Shown: positions 32,118 to 43,357 of the stretch, in pieces | Numbering within the stretch: the stretch's first letter is position 1 | How the letters are laid out: each line of letters starts with the position of its first letter | Assembly (NCBI GenBank): GCA_003868215.1 | Contig: QWDQ01000034.1 | Coordinates: 62,001-126,000 of the forward strand | From: Pseudophaeomoniella oleicola | Lineage: Eukaryota > Ascomycota > Eurotiomycetes > Phaeomoniellales > Phaeomoniellaceae | DNA: 64,000 nucleotides | Direction of reading: 5' to 3' | The notes under the pieces: model-generated | Databases searched by the model: none | What the model saw: the letters and a program-made list of their open reading frames with translations, nothing else | What the model was told of the DNA's origin: nothing | Made by a program: the position numbers and the translations under genes

Positions 32118-34751
32118 TTAGATCTCGTTTCTGAACTGCAGAGTTGTCTCTTCGCTGGATCGCTCACCACGCTTATCGTTCACTGCATGCACCGTCGCCG
32201 GCCCGTTCTCTGTATCCCCTGGCCGGCCATCACCAGCTCTTCTCAAGACAACACCAGCCCCCTTTTCTGCTTGTGCGTGCACAATCACAGCCTGCTTCCA
32301 GATCCCGTTTTGCTTTCCTTTTCGGTCCGCTTTCACATCGTCGTCCACAACGACCCTGGATGTCAAGGCGACGACGAGCAATTGCCCGATGGTCTCCCAG
32401 CCGTGTTCTCGGCTGCCGTGCATAAATGCTTGACTCGTAACCCAAACAATATGGATGATACAGAGCAAGACGTGGAGCAGTAATATGGCGGTCCCGAAAA
32501 TCACCAGCTTTGAATTTTGGAATCCGTAGCCGTATCCATATCTCGTCAACGGCATGAGCACTTCAGTGAATCGTGTTGGATCAGCGAAATCTGCGGCTGT
32601 GAAGTTTGGTATCGCGATAGGAGTTGGATCGGTTACGTAACTCAGGTCGCCTACGACCTCGGGCTCGGGGGAGTAGAGGTCTTGAACGTCGAAAATCCTA
32701 CCAGGGTGTGGGGATTTACTGGCGGAAGGATATATTGGCTTTACTTTACCTTCAGTGACGAGATAGGCGGAGTTCGGAAGTTGGAGGCGGGACAGGGCAT
32801 CACTGATATAGATGGAGAGGGATACTTGGAGGCATTGAAGCATCATCTGCGGCGAATTTGTTATGCGGCGGGGAATTGCAGCGGACGCAGGTGAAGAGGA
32901 AGAGACTGAGATCGGCTGGCCTTGGATGGTAGTGTTAAGAAGCGTGTTGAAGTTCATGCATTTGGTTCCGAGAGCTTGCATGACTGTCTGATTGGCGTGA
33001 TCAGAGGACGGAGAGAGGACTCCGTCGATATACGGAGTATCTAGGAGTCGAGCCCAGGAGTTATCAATATGGATCTCTGGTAAGGATTTTACGGTCGGGC
33101 CCGTATCGTAGATGTAAGAGAGTAGAGGGCCATTCGGATTTGGACTGCTATCGTAGATCGCTCCGGTGCCGCTACTCGAATCATAGAAAGCTCGTGTGTT
33201 CATCCAACGAGCATCGACAGTGCAGGTGTAGAGAGAAAAATTGTTGTTACAAGAGCCACCTACCGGGAAACAGCCCTCGGTAAAGTACGTTTGAGGGGTC
33301 GAAAAGATTGCAAGCGCCGAGGGCTTCGTTGAGGTGTTGAATTGGTTGATATCGATGAAAGTGAAATTAATTGGCGCGAAAGGATCCTGTGCATTGGTCT
33401 CGGTGGTCAAATTGGAGTATTGCGTGGATGGGATCGACCAAATCGTGTTGCGAGTCTGATCGTCGGACCAAGGAGGCCAAATCATTTCATCATGAGGAAA
33501 TGTAACGGTTCTGGCATCGGGTGGGAAGCCAGCGCACTCGACTTCAACGACCGGCTTCCTGGTTGGTATGTCTCGACCGGCCGCCCGAAAAGAGAGGTCG
33601 AAACGAGGCAGAAGGCTCTCATCCCCCACAAACTCATCATGGAGAATGGAGTAATAAGGGCCTCTGGTATTGCCAGATTTATCTTCATAGGTAGAGATTG
33701 ACCGTAACATGTTGTGATAGCCGTTCAGCATCTTGCCGAGGAAAGCTGATAGAGTTGAGGCTGTGTAGGCACTTTGATAGCCTACATATACCTCTGCATC
33801 AGTCCCGACCAGATACTTGTTCCAGCCAAGGTCTGTGACGGTTATGTTGACATTTGGTTGGCTTTGTCTTGGACTCATGGTCCAAAGCTCGTCATTCATC
33901 ATGAATTCGCGAATACCAGCGGAAGGACAATTGGAATCAAGGGTAGCATTTGAAGCAGAGCACCTTGAAGGTGAGAGGTCGGCTGTCAAGATATCAGGAT
34001 ATAGAGTCGACTCGTTGGCGTTGATGTAAGCACGAAAATGGAGAGAGGTGTCGGGATAAATATCAGTGACCGACCAAAATTGTAAACGCGGTATCATTGT
34101 GATAGCAGAAGATGGGCTGGCAACAAGAGCTATAGCGAAAGCCGAAAGGAAGATAGCAATGTATGGAACGTTGTTTGTTCTATTCACCGTTGCAAGGCTC
34201 GTGAATTCTTTGCTAAACAGGTACGATAGAGAATTTAGCTGGAAAGAAGAGCTGAGAAAGCCGAGAGGAACGCCACGCTGGCTGTTCAGACCATGCTGAA
34301 TGATGCTCAGTAGCATCGCTGAAATAGACACAATGATAAGGCTCCCGTGGACTTGAGCGGCAAATTGCAATGCGTTGAGCACTGTATTGGTATTCGAAGA
34401 CGGTGATCCCCAGAAAAGACGCCGAAATGTCAGTGGAAGCACACCAAGCGTGATGGCTACTGCTGGTAAGTGGATGAGACATCGTATCAGGGCATGTCGC
34501 CTCCTCCCTTTGACATCCTCGCGGTCGCTTCCGGCTTTGGCAGTCCAAGCATCCTGGTCCTGGCTTTCGTATGCCCACATCTCGTTATCATCGGGGTCAC
34601 TTTGCAAGTGATCTCTGACCGGATGCTTATCACCCTCGCCATTCCCGTGAGTCTGCTGCCTAGGTAGTCAGTGGATGTAGGCAATAGTTCGACTCTCTTT
34701 ACTTACAACGTTCAGTAACGGAATGCTGTTTCCATGAAGGGTTGCTGCCAT
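32118..34751 (-). CDS. Large fungal membrane glycoprotein, function unknown
   Basis: Exons on the minus strand are 34707-34751 and 32118-34652, giving 859 aa. The short first exon (MAATLHGNSIPLLNV) is inferred because a 54-nt GTAAGT...CAG intron joins in frame to an open upstream extension; without it the first ATG is at 34580. Three hydrophobic segments lie at about residues 71-92, 118-138 and 176-197, then an extracellular-type region of about 540 residues with many NxT/S sites and several cysteines, then one more membrane helix at about 738-762 (LVIFGTAILLLHVLLCIIHI) and a charged cytosolic tail. This topology is common in a Pezizomycotina family without known function. Confidence 0.82.
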
Positions 34752-35466
34752 TTCAAGGTACTTGTACCAGCTTCCTCTTGCGTTGCCGATCCGAGGACCA
34801 AGAGAACAGTATTGTCGCCCTTAAGTATTGTCCGATCTGCAGAGTATAAATTTAACCCCCAAGGGCACTGCTGTCACTTGGCAGGGGTACTTTTGCGCCT
34901 GAATGGACTTTCTCATCGCAATGCCACAGACGTCGTTGGTAGAAGGCCTGTCTGCCGTCCATGTAAGCACTACACAGTGTACGCTATACTGGATCTGTAC
35001 ATCGTCTAATAGCACCAGACTCCTAAGTGGATGGCAAATCATTGCATGGCCAGTGGAAGGTTCCGAGAGAGAACCTCAACCCAACTGTGGCTATGTTGTC
35101 AAGTGTAGAGGTTGGAAGTATAGCGTGGGGGCCGAAACATTAGTGAGAACGAGCGATATTAATCAGTAATGAAGATACAGGTCAAGTCAAGTCAATTGAC
35201 TTGAAAGGTCACACTTAATATTTCAAGTATCGACACATGAATCACAAGGAAATAGTAAGATTTAACGGCTTTTGTTGTTACATATTTCAGACCTGATACT
35301 AACATCAGGTCGACTCTGATCGGCGGCAGATGGAGCATGAATGCCAGTGCATATCTGACCGGCTTCTTCCCACTCAGCCCGTATCCAGGAGAAAGAGACA
35401 AGAGCCCAAGAGCCCATGAACCACAACGCCGATTCAGGTCAAATCATCGACTCGTGAAATTTTCGT
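34752..35466. promoter_or_regulatory. Upstream region of membrane glycoprotein gene
   Basis: 715 bp between this gene's start and the DJ-1 stop. It contains a perfect 16-bp palindrome (35188-35203). No gene seen. Confidence 0.45.
35188..35203. repeat. 16-bp perfect palindrome CAAGTCAATTGACTTG
   Basis: Perfect inverted repeat about 440 bp upstream of the membrane glycoprotein start. It includes two TTGAC/GTCAA half-sites; function unknown. Confidence 0.7.
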
Positions 35467-36481
35467 TTAGACATCAACGCCGTCGACCACAGTTCCCTTT
35501 TGCCAATCATACTCCAGATGCCTAGCGACCCCAGTGGCACTTTCGTAATTGACCAGCGCGGCAACAAGATACATACTGGCATCAATACCGCTCATGACTC
35601 CGCCACTTGTGATGACGCGAAGACCACCCAATTTCATTCCAGCCCGCTTGATGATGCTTTCTCTGCGGGTCTTACTCTCCTGCCAGGCATTACTTCCCTT
35701 GCGTGCGATGCTCTTTCTCCTTCCATCCGGGCGTTTCGATAGGACGAATGGATTGTCATTGATGTTCTCACCGAGGTCGAAACGAGCATTATTCACGACA
35801 TAGCGTTCGTCTTCCATAACGGTCGTGTGTTCACCGCTTGCCTTGATGGAGGCTCGCTGCGCAGTGATCTCCATAGTGATTGACCAATTCGGGTGGGTCG
35901 TAGCCGAAAGGCCTTGTAAGATGCCTGCTTGAGCCAGGAGGAGGGAACCAGTGCACACACCCAAGATAGTGCGTTCTTTGCGGGGATCTTCCTGTTGGAG
36001 ATCGGCATATGCGCGAATGAGTTTGATGACCGGGTGGGAATCAGGATTTTTTGATTGAAGGATTGCATTTACTCCTTTGATGCCGCCGCAGATGATGACA
36101 ACGTCGTACTCATCGATATCCTCAAGGGCAGTCTCGTAGGTAATATCGGTGCGGATCTGGAGTCCGTGGGAGGAAGTCAGGGTTGGGGAAGTCCCGCAGA
36201 CGGTAACTTCAAACGCCCTGGTCTCTATTTGTGTGTATTAGTACCTGCTAGGTAGGAAGGTAAAGCAGGTGCGTAAGATGGAAAGGCCGTGCAAGCTAAA
36301 AGTACACAGAGCACCTGCTTTATGGTGAATAGTGCTTACCAGGGTTTTTGACATCGTGTTGGGCATAGTTCAGAACCTCAAGAGGACCGGTAAAGTCAAG
36401 GAGACCAAAATCATCGAAGAGAGCGAAGAGGACCTGAATAACTTCATGTGGCCCATCTCCGTTCTCAACTATTGCACTCAT
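35467..36481 (-). CDS. DJ-1/PfpI family protein (ThiJ-like)
   Basis: Exons on the minus strand are 36340-36481 and 35467-36224, giving 299 aa. Splicing of a 115-nt intron (branch ACTAATAC) joins the N-terminal strand-helix VIQVLFALFDDFGLLDFTGP to the rest. Key residues are Glu35 (GPLEVLNYA) and the elbow Cys138 (ILGVCTGSLLLAQAG); IICGG comes earlier, and the C-terminal GGVMSGIDASMYLV closes the fold. Members act as glyoxalase III, deglycase, isonitrile hydratase or AraC-type regulators; there is no HTH here. A basic insertion (RPDGRRKSIARKG...) before the last block is notable. A TACTACGTAGTA palindrome lies 280 bp upstream. Confidence 0.92.
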
Positions 36482-36760
36482 CTTGACGGATGGCTTACTC
36501 TTTGGATGAAGGATTGCTATGGAAGGGATTATGATCGGATTGATTGATGGATGGAAAAAAGAGAGGAAGAAGAGAGGGGGAGAGGTGAGGATGATATGGA
36601 GAGGTGAGAGAGGGGGAAGCGGATGCGTCAGACCCTTGGGAAACTTCCAATGGAGGAGGCCCGCTCAATCAATGCTTGATAGTTTGTAGTCACAGGGACG
36701 CTGGGGGAAGCTGATCTTGATCTGGTACATGGTAAGATACTCCGGTATTGTACTATGCAG

Positions 36761-36772
36761 TACTACGTAGTA
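36761..36772. promoter_or_regulatory. TACTACGTAGTA palindrome, copy 4
   Basis: Perfect 12-bp palindrome 280 bp upstream of the DJ-1/PfpI start codon. Confidence 0.6.
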
Positions 36773-37502
36773 TGTACAGTAAATGTCGGGGAATCCATTC
36801 ACGCCATTGGAATCTCCAGTTGATCCTTTCCTTTCTTCCCTTGCTCAATGCAATTCGGCGACCACCGGGGAATGGGCTGGGATGATGGGTTGATGAGATG
36901 GGATGATTGATCACTTGCTCAGAAAGCTTTCCCCACATTTCCACTAGACAGAAAGCGGGGGTGGGTCTACTACTCGGCCTGCTAATTACCTCACCTTACC
37001 TTACCCCAAGTAGCTAGGTGCCTAGGTAAGGTACTACATACCTAGGTAATTAGTAAGTTAATTAAATACTTTGTAGGTCTACCCATCCTCGCCATAAGTT
37101 AGCAATTTGAGGTACTTCGAGGAACTCCTCACAAAGTCTCGATACTGTTCGCCAAGACCTTTCGGCAGTGAAGAAAGCAGTGACGAATCAGAGATCGCCA
37201 ATCTTCGTCAGAAGAACAAAGGTACAATCCTACGATTGGAAAATAGCTCATCTCGGTCCAGGAACAGGTAATGAGAGCTAACGACAAGATCTCATGACGA
37301 GATACCTTGTTATGGTCTGGTAGTTGAGGTATCGGTCATGTTGCATTAACGATCTAGAACAGCTGCCAAACGATGCGGGACTCACGATACCTCGTTCATG
37401 TCTCTGGCTACTACTACGGTAGTAAGTAAACATTGGCAACATGCCGACTGCTGGAACTCCTTCGCTATGTTCCATCCCTGTGACCTGCAGCTGAAAATGC
37501 TT

Positions 37503-37514
37503 TACTACGTAGTA
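37503..37514. promoter_or_regulatory. TACTACGTAGTA palindrome, copy 5
   Basis: Perfect 12-bp palindrome in the long gene-free stretch, not close to any start codon. Confidence 0.45.
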
Positions 37515-37920
37515 CATCGAAGATCGAGAACATCAGGAGACAGATGCTGCCTGCCAGTGTAATTGACAAGGTAATTCCTTCGGAACGCGCTCGCCGCTCC
37601 GGCAACTCCCGGAAATGGATCCTTTGTCAGGAGACCATCAATCTTGTCACACGAATTTTACGTCCTTTGGGGCCCCAATGCTGAGGGACGAACTTCTGTC
37701 ACTACATAGTAAAATGCAAGGTATCCAATTACTCTTCTCAGATTATCTTACGATTCTTAGAAGCATCATATGGTCTATGTCTCATCGGGGATAATTGGTA
37801 CGCATATCGTAGTAGACTCCTTGAAATTATGCCTGACCAAGCTCAACATTCAGCATGAATCCAGCCATGATGCAGACCTTTTCAGTTTGCGGGTGAGTAC
37901 ATAGTAGTCTCCCATCGGTG

Positions 37921-38208
37921 ATTACTACGGTGACAGTCGTATTAATTGTTAGTGCGGGGAGGTATTGTATTTACCAATGTATTTTTATATATTAATCAAA
38001 TAACGACAATTCAACGTATAATGTAAAGATTTTAATTATGAATAAGTATATCTGTGTATATATTATTATATATTTACACACTTCAAAAAAAGTAGAAGAT
38101 TTGGTTGTATTGAAGATATTTTGATATTATATGTAAATATCGTTATAAGTCTCGGAAGCGTTACTAAAAATACGTACTAACAATTAATACGACTGTCACC
38201 GTAGTAAT
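37921..38208. mobile_element. MITE with perfect 33-bp terminal inverted repeats
   Basis: The left end (37921-37953) begins ATTACTACGGTGACAGTCGT and its exact reverse complement forms the right end (38176-38208), 33 of 33 bases identical. The core of about 220 bp is very AT-rich and has no coding frame. A TA at 37923-37924 and one at 38205-38206 fit a TA target duplication, as in Tc1/mariner-type DNA transposons, leaving an element of 280 bp (37925-38204). Perfect repeats mean it is young or conserved by recent movement. No transposase is in the window, so it must have relied on a source elsewhere. Confidence 0.88.
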
Positions 38209-39029
38209 ATTGCTCCGGGTTTGTAGTAGTGAAATCGCGACTTCTCTTCTGGATTAGACTTGTGCTCCGACAGCGAACCACTGAATGTGATGAGGATCAA
38301 GCACTGAAGTTGTGATCAGACCGCCCTGGAGCCTAAACTCTCAATGAAGACAATAGCGCAACAAACAAGCGCTCATCAGACTACGCGTTGCTGGAAGGCA
38401 TGGCAGATTCAGTCTCAGCTTCAGGACCTAGAAATACAACGGGAACCTCAAAAGTTCTATCCTGGGTTTGCCATTGAGAAGCAGAACTTCGTCGCTCCCA
38501 CTACATGCACCCCAGGTCAGGCCAGAGAATACGCATATGTAATGTAGTCTAGCGACATCATACTCCAGTTCTTGCTGTTATATACGAGCAGAAAAGAATC
38601 ACGAAAGTTGTCGTCCATAATCAAGTGAGTCGATCTGGAGGAGCGCTGCCTAGGCTTTCCTAGAGTCATTGGCCAGATGACGGTGTACGACCACACACAG
38701 ATAGAACAATAACAGCATATTGGCCAAGCCAATTAGTTCTTTCATCGGCGGAGCATTTGAGGTGAAGACTTGTCTTTAAGCATAGGTCTCTGAAGATACA
38801 TCCGCGGTGAATTCGGGCGGTGTGAGGTGGCAGAACCTCAACTTCACCAAAGTTCGTGCGCGACTGTAGACGCATTGCGCCGATCAAAGAATACAGCTAG
38901 CAAAGCCTTGTACAACACTATTATCAGCTATTTTCCCGTCACTGCTTTGATAGCACACTTACATCCTATCGTGAACGTTCGAAATTGAGAAGAAAGCTCT
39001 TTGGTGGGAATCCACCACTACTCGACAAC

Positions 39030-40667
39030 ATGGCAGACGCGAAGGGAGTGTATAAGCAGGACATGGTGGTATCGACGAGATATCGCAATGACCTGCCACC
39101 GCCACCGATGCCTCCAAAGCTTCTGAACATCGATACCGGTGGTATTGAACAATATCTCACACCTGGATTTGCGGCCGCGATGGCTCGCAGGGAAGAGCCG
39201 AACATTGAAGCGGACGCTGAAGGAGGAATGCCAATAGACATGATTGGAATACCTGGTTATTTTCTCGGCGATGAGAGCGGTATGTACAATATGCGCGACA
39301 GACGTAGCTGTTTTGTCCTGACAGTGTGATTAGCAATCATGGCGCCAGAACATCAGCCATTGTTAGATCCGGCTGATATGGCTCTCATGGCGACTCCGGA
39401 TCAGCTCAGGAATGCTTCTGGAAAGTCGGCAAATGTCAGTTTCTTACGGAGAACTCAGTACATTTCGGCAGTTGGAGGCGCAAGGGCAGACACCATGCTT
39501 CGTAATACCACCGTGCGACCGAAACCACTCAAGTCAACGCAGCCAGATAGACAAGTCTTGTCGAGAGATGATCCCGTATATATCAAGCGATATATACGGA
39601 AAGGGTTCGACATTGCATACCCTGAGAGCAAACAAGCGGCGAATCAAGCAGACTCAGAAGGTAGCTTGCCAATATCACACGCAGAACTTGAAGCATGGAG
39701 GAATCCTATACATCCTGAGAATCACAGGCTCAAGCCTGTTGAATTCTACCCGATCCTGCCCGACCTCGACTCTGTCCCTGAACAAGGCGGTTACGCGAGT
39801 CTTAAATTCGACAAACCGCCTTTACCTGTTGCTGAAAATGGCAAGAGAGACGAGCGTATCGATGTTGGTCTTCTTCAGGCCGCAGTTGATCAAGAAGCCT
39901 TTACAGCTTATCAAGCCAGCCTCAAAGCTTACGAATCCAATCCAGAGCATTATGACCATCCTGGTGAACCTCCGCTGAATCTCGCCCTGCATATCGCCAA
40001 AGGTGCTTCTGATGTCTCCCGCATAAGAACTGTGTTCAATGATGCCCACCCTTCCAAGGACTCCAATCCCACCGTCGACGGCAACCCTGAGCAGTTCGAA
40101 TATCAACGCCAACGCATTTATACGATCGCAAACCGCAGCACTGTGCAAGAAAATACCTACCGCTCTATTGCCCTATCCCTCTTCGATCCATCACCCTCAT
40201 CCACCTCCCAGCATTCCCGACTGAAGTCCTCTGGCCAAAGAGCCGCGTACTACTACCCTGTCCAACAAATAATGAAACTCCGCACGAGACCACCAAACAC
40301 TATCGGGGCGCCCGAAGAATCAGGCGTCTCCGACGCCATTACCTTGATGGTCCATGAACCCGATGAAGAGAAGGTGAAATCCCGTGCCTTCCACCGCGCA
40401 CAGGTAGACTCCCATTTCAAGAAGGAGTATGAAGAGCGGTATCCCAAGGAACCAACGCCACCCCCACCAGAGCCAGAGCCAGCTTCGCAACAAAACGGAA
40501 ACGGCGAGGCGGCAGCCGATCTGGAAGACAGCGAAGATGAGAAGATGACCGGAAACGAGGAGCGGGAACTAAGAGATGCGGCCGCCGGTGTCGTCGGGAG
40601 AAACGGCACCCGCGACGACGAAGACGACGACATGGACGCTGAAGGCGAAGCTGATGACTCTGAATAA
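39030..40667 (+). CDS. paf1: RNA polymerase II-associated factor Paf1
   Basis: Exons 39030-39279 and 39334-40667 give 527 aa. The start is typical: VYKQDMVVSTRYRNDLPPPP followed by MPPKLLNID, then EPNIEADAEGGMPIDMIGIP and, after the 54-nt intron, HQPLLDPADMALM. Further family blocks are SFLRRTQYIS and HPENHRLKPVEFYPILPD. Paf1 is the scaffold of the Paf1 complex, which travels with RNA polymerase II and promotes H2B ubiquitination and H3K4/K36 methylation. The C-terminus is highly acidic (DEDDDMDAEGEADDSE) as in other fungi. An upstream in-frame ATG at 38985 is less likely as the start. Confidence 0.95.
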
Positions 40668-41539
40668 ACAAACGAGGGTCATGATCTTCTTTCTTTTCCC
40701 TGTGCCCTGTACCCTCCGGGTACACACGTACGTACGTACGTCCTCACACACCCACGGCCATACAAAACATCTTTTCATTTAGCTTGTGTTAATAGATAAA
40801 TCTACCTATCTACCTACTACATATCTACCCGTTTCATTCATGTTGTCATGTATACCACGATCGTCTTGCAGACTGTGAAGATGCATCGTCAACTCTCTTT
40901 CTTTCGATTACATATGTAGGCAGGTCGTGAACGTTGCGGACGTAGTGAATGTGCATACGCAGGTATTCATTCCCAGGACGTACACTAACGATGTTGAAGA
41001 GAAGAGAGACAGGAAAAGGAGAAAGGGTTTGCATGTATCTTTTCTGGAAACTACTTCTATCATCTCTTTGTACCGCTCTGATAGAGTGGATAAATACCTA
41101 AGTAGTACATGACTAGCTATCAAGAAGGATACCAAATGTCGCTGACTAGAAAGTGACCGAGCTGGTCTGGAAAGATCTGCAGGTACCATCATCAATCTCA
41201 CGTGTCGAAGACAATGGCTTTCGACTGGTTTGTCTCCAGTCCATCCTGACGGTTAGAATCGACTCGTTGATCCTGATCTTTCATTCTTTGGCTCCTCGTC
41301 CTTGGAGTCACCCGGAACGCCCCCTCCTGCCCTTCCTTATCACTTTCGTTTGTGCAATGCGAAATAAGTTTGCCCCTATGCTCGTTCGCAAGCTAAAACA
41401 GACATTACCATTGGATGTCATGTGGTGTAATATTGCAACATTATGCGGTCAAGACTAGTTTGAGGTGTGATCTTTCATCCAAGGGGATCCTGGCTGTCTC
41501 GGCCTCATTGGTCTCGTTCGGCGTTCACGAACATGATGC
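40668..41539. other. Convergent intergenic region
   Basis: 872 bp between the paf1 stop and the eIF3l stop. It has an (ACGT)4 run at 40726-40741 and CTACCTA-type words at 40801-40825. No gene seen. Confidence 0.55.
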
Positions 41540-42989
41540 CTAGTAAGCTCTTGCCAGGTTTCTCAGATACCAGTCCACCAACCTCCTTCCAGCTTTGGCT
41601 TCGCTGATATGGATCAAGTCACCCTCCAGAGCATAGTCTAGGTCGCTTCCCACAACGACGTCACCCTCGAGTAGTCCACCTTCGGCCCACCTGATCTGTC
41701 GGCTCCTCTGTTTGTTGACTAATAACCAGCTCCTTAGTTTCTCGGATTCGATCTCGAGGAATCCAGCGAGTTTCTTGAGGTCCATGGTGGTGTAAAGCTT
41801 CAGATATGACTTCACAGTTGGGTTGAAAAGTGTGTTTCGCACCTCATCCATGAAGATAGCCGTGTGGTGGTCGACGGGGTCGATGTTTTGTGATGGGTTG
41901 TCGAAGTCAGGTGGAACAGGCGAGATAAATTTGGGGCAGGCGGACCTGAACAGCTCCTCGAAGAGCGGTAGAGCCTCAGGGCCTCCGCGTTGAAGTCTAG
42001 CAAATTGTTCACCATACTTCTCACGCAGAGCAGTGTGAATGGTGTCATCGAGGCGGGTTGGTTGGAAGGCAACACAGATGGCAATCAAAGCGTACATCTG
42101 TTCGTTCTTCTTTGCGATGGCGTCGTATGATTGAGAGCCTTTCTGGAAATTCTTGGTTCGGGAAACGTACACAAGGATATGCGAGAACATGCGGATGGCG
42201 TCGGAGTAACGGCGAAGCATCATGTATGAGAAACCGACGAAGTAGTAGGTGGTGAAATGGGCAGCCATGACACGAGCAAACATTGCTTTCTTGTTCATTT
42301 CGATATCATCGAGCGTCTTGAGGGCAAGGGAAAAGTCTCCCAGCAAGCAGTGGACACGCAGAAGTCCGATGATCGAGAAGTACCCGAGCATCTTGTACAG
42401 TGGTCGAGAGCCATATTCACCGGCAACCGCGTTTTGGTCTTCACCGCGCTTCATGGCGGCGAGTTGTTCGTTGATTTGAGAACGTTGAATAAGGGAGTAG
42501 AGAACGTTGAGTACTGAATAACAGCCCCAGGTGTTTGGGTTCTCCTTGAGGAGCTGTGCCTCTTCCTCATTTGAAGCTGTCCTCGCGACTCTGGTGCGGT
42601 AGCGGCAGAATGATTCGAATTGGTAGATGAATTCATCTATGACGTCCCAAGCCCAGTAGTACTGCCATCAGTCAGTATTCTGCAATCACCTTCTGTTCCT
42701 AGGATCTTACATTTGGGACTTCCAGATCTACGGGTCCTTCGGAATTGAGAATGTAGTGGAATAGGTTGCAGTAGTTGTCATAACTGGCGAACTTCGTCTC
42801 GAGTGTCGCCTGATGTTCTAATGGGGTCGCAGCTGCTGCAAGTTGTGCTTGTATATCTTGTCCTCCGCTCATTGACTCCGTTCTGTCCAGATCCTCCATG
42901 TTATCGTCAAAGGTGACCTGTTCTTTGTAATCTTCCACCAATGCCTCCTCCTCCACATCAGACACGTCGTGAAGTCGCGCTTCCGCCAT
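41540..42989 (-). CDS. eIF3l: Translation initiation factor eIF3 subunit L
   Basis: Exons on the minus strand are 42711-42989 and 41540-42661, giving 466 aa. The splice joins LEVPN to YYWAWDVIDEFIYQFESFCR, which is the conserved eIF3l region; WGCYSVLNVLYSLIQRSQIN, LGYFSIIGLLRVHCLLGDF and FVGFSYMMLRRYSDAIR follow. The C-terminal PCI-type winged helix includes LKLYTTMDLKKLAGFLEIE. Subunit L is part of the PCI/MPN core of eIF3 and is absent from budding yeast, so it agrees with a filamentous ascomycete. The first 60 residues are acidic and variable. The 49-nt intron has standard signals. Confidence 0.96.
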
Positions 42990-43357
42990 ATTGTCTACTG
43001 CACTCGAATACCTGGCCAAGCCTAACAAATCTGACCTGGTGATGTGTCACTGCAAGTAGCGCTGACTTCAAAGAGATAGGAGACCGAGGACGTAGAAGTT
43101 AAACGCCGACGATCGACCTTGCTGTAGGTGATGGCGTTCACGTTGCGGTCTTGGCTCTAGCGGAGAACTTTTTTGGATTGCAGGGTTTTCAGTCAATTTA
43201 GCCCTTATCGGTGGCTGGAAGATCTAATCTAATCTTATCTAATCTGAGGGGTCTCGAAGGCCAGACATGTTGTCTTGCGATTGATAGTAATTACTTATAT
43301 CCTACGAAATCATCAGAGGGTATCAAGTGGTGCAGATTGATCGTATCTATCTCCGAA
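42990..43357. promoter_or_regulatory. Divergent promoter eIF3l-nitrilase with GATA sites
   Basis: 368 bp between divergent starts. CTTATC (GATAAG on the other strand) occurs at 43204-43209 and 43234-43239, 30 bp apart, the second inside a TCTAATCTAATCTTATCT run. These fit HGATAR sites of AreA/Nit2-type nitrogen regulators; binding is inference. Confidence 0.5.

Larger units (their letters stand above)
36482..39029. other. Long gene-free region with MITE and palindromes
   Basis: 2.5 kb, the longest gene-free stretch. It holds two exact TACTACGTAGTA palindromes, one variant with an extra G (TACTACGGTAGTA, 37413-37425), CCTTACCTTACC and TACCTAGGTA words around 36993-37048, and a MITE at 37921-38208. 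No gene is supported. Confidence 0.6.

Noticed and set aside
38344-38547. 67-codon frame next to the MITE
   Set aside because: No recognisable domain, splice context or conserved pattern.
36482-39029. LTR or retroelement remnants in the gene-free stretch
   Set aside because: No long direct repeats, primer site or polymerase-like frame seen; only the MITE is supported.
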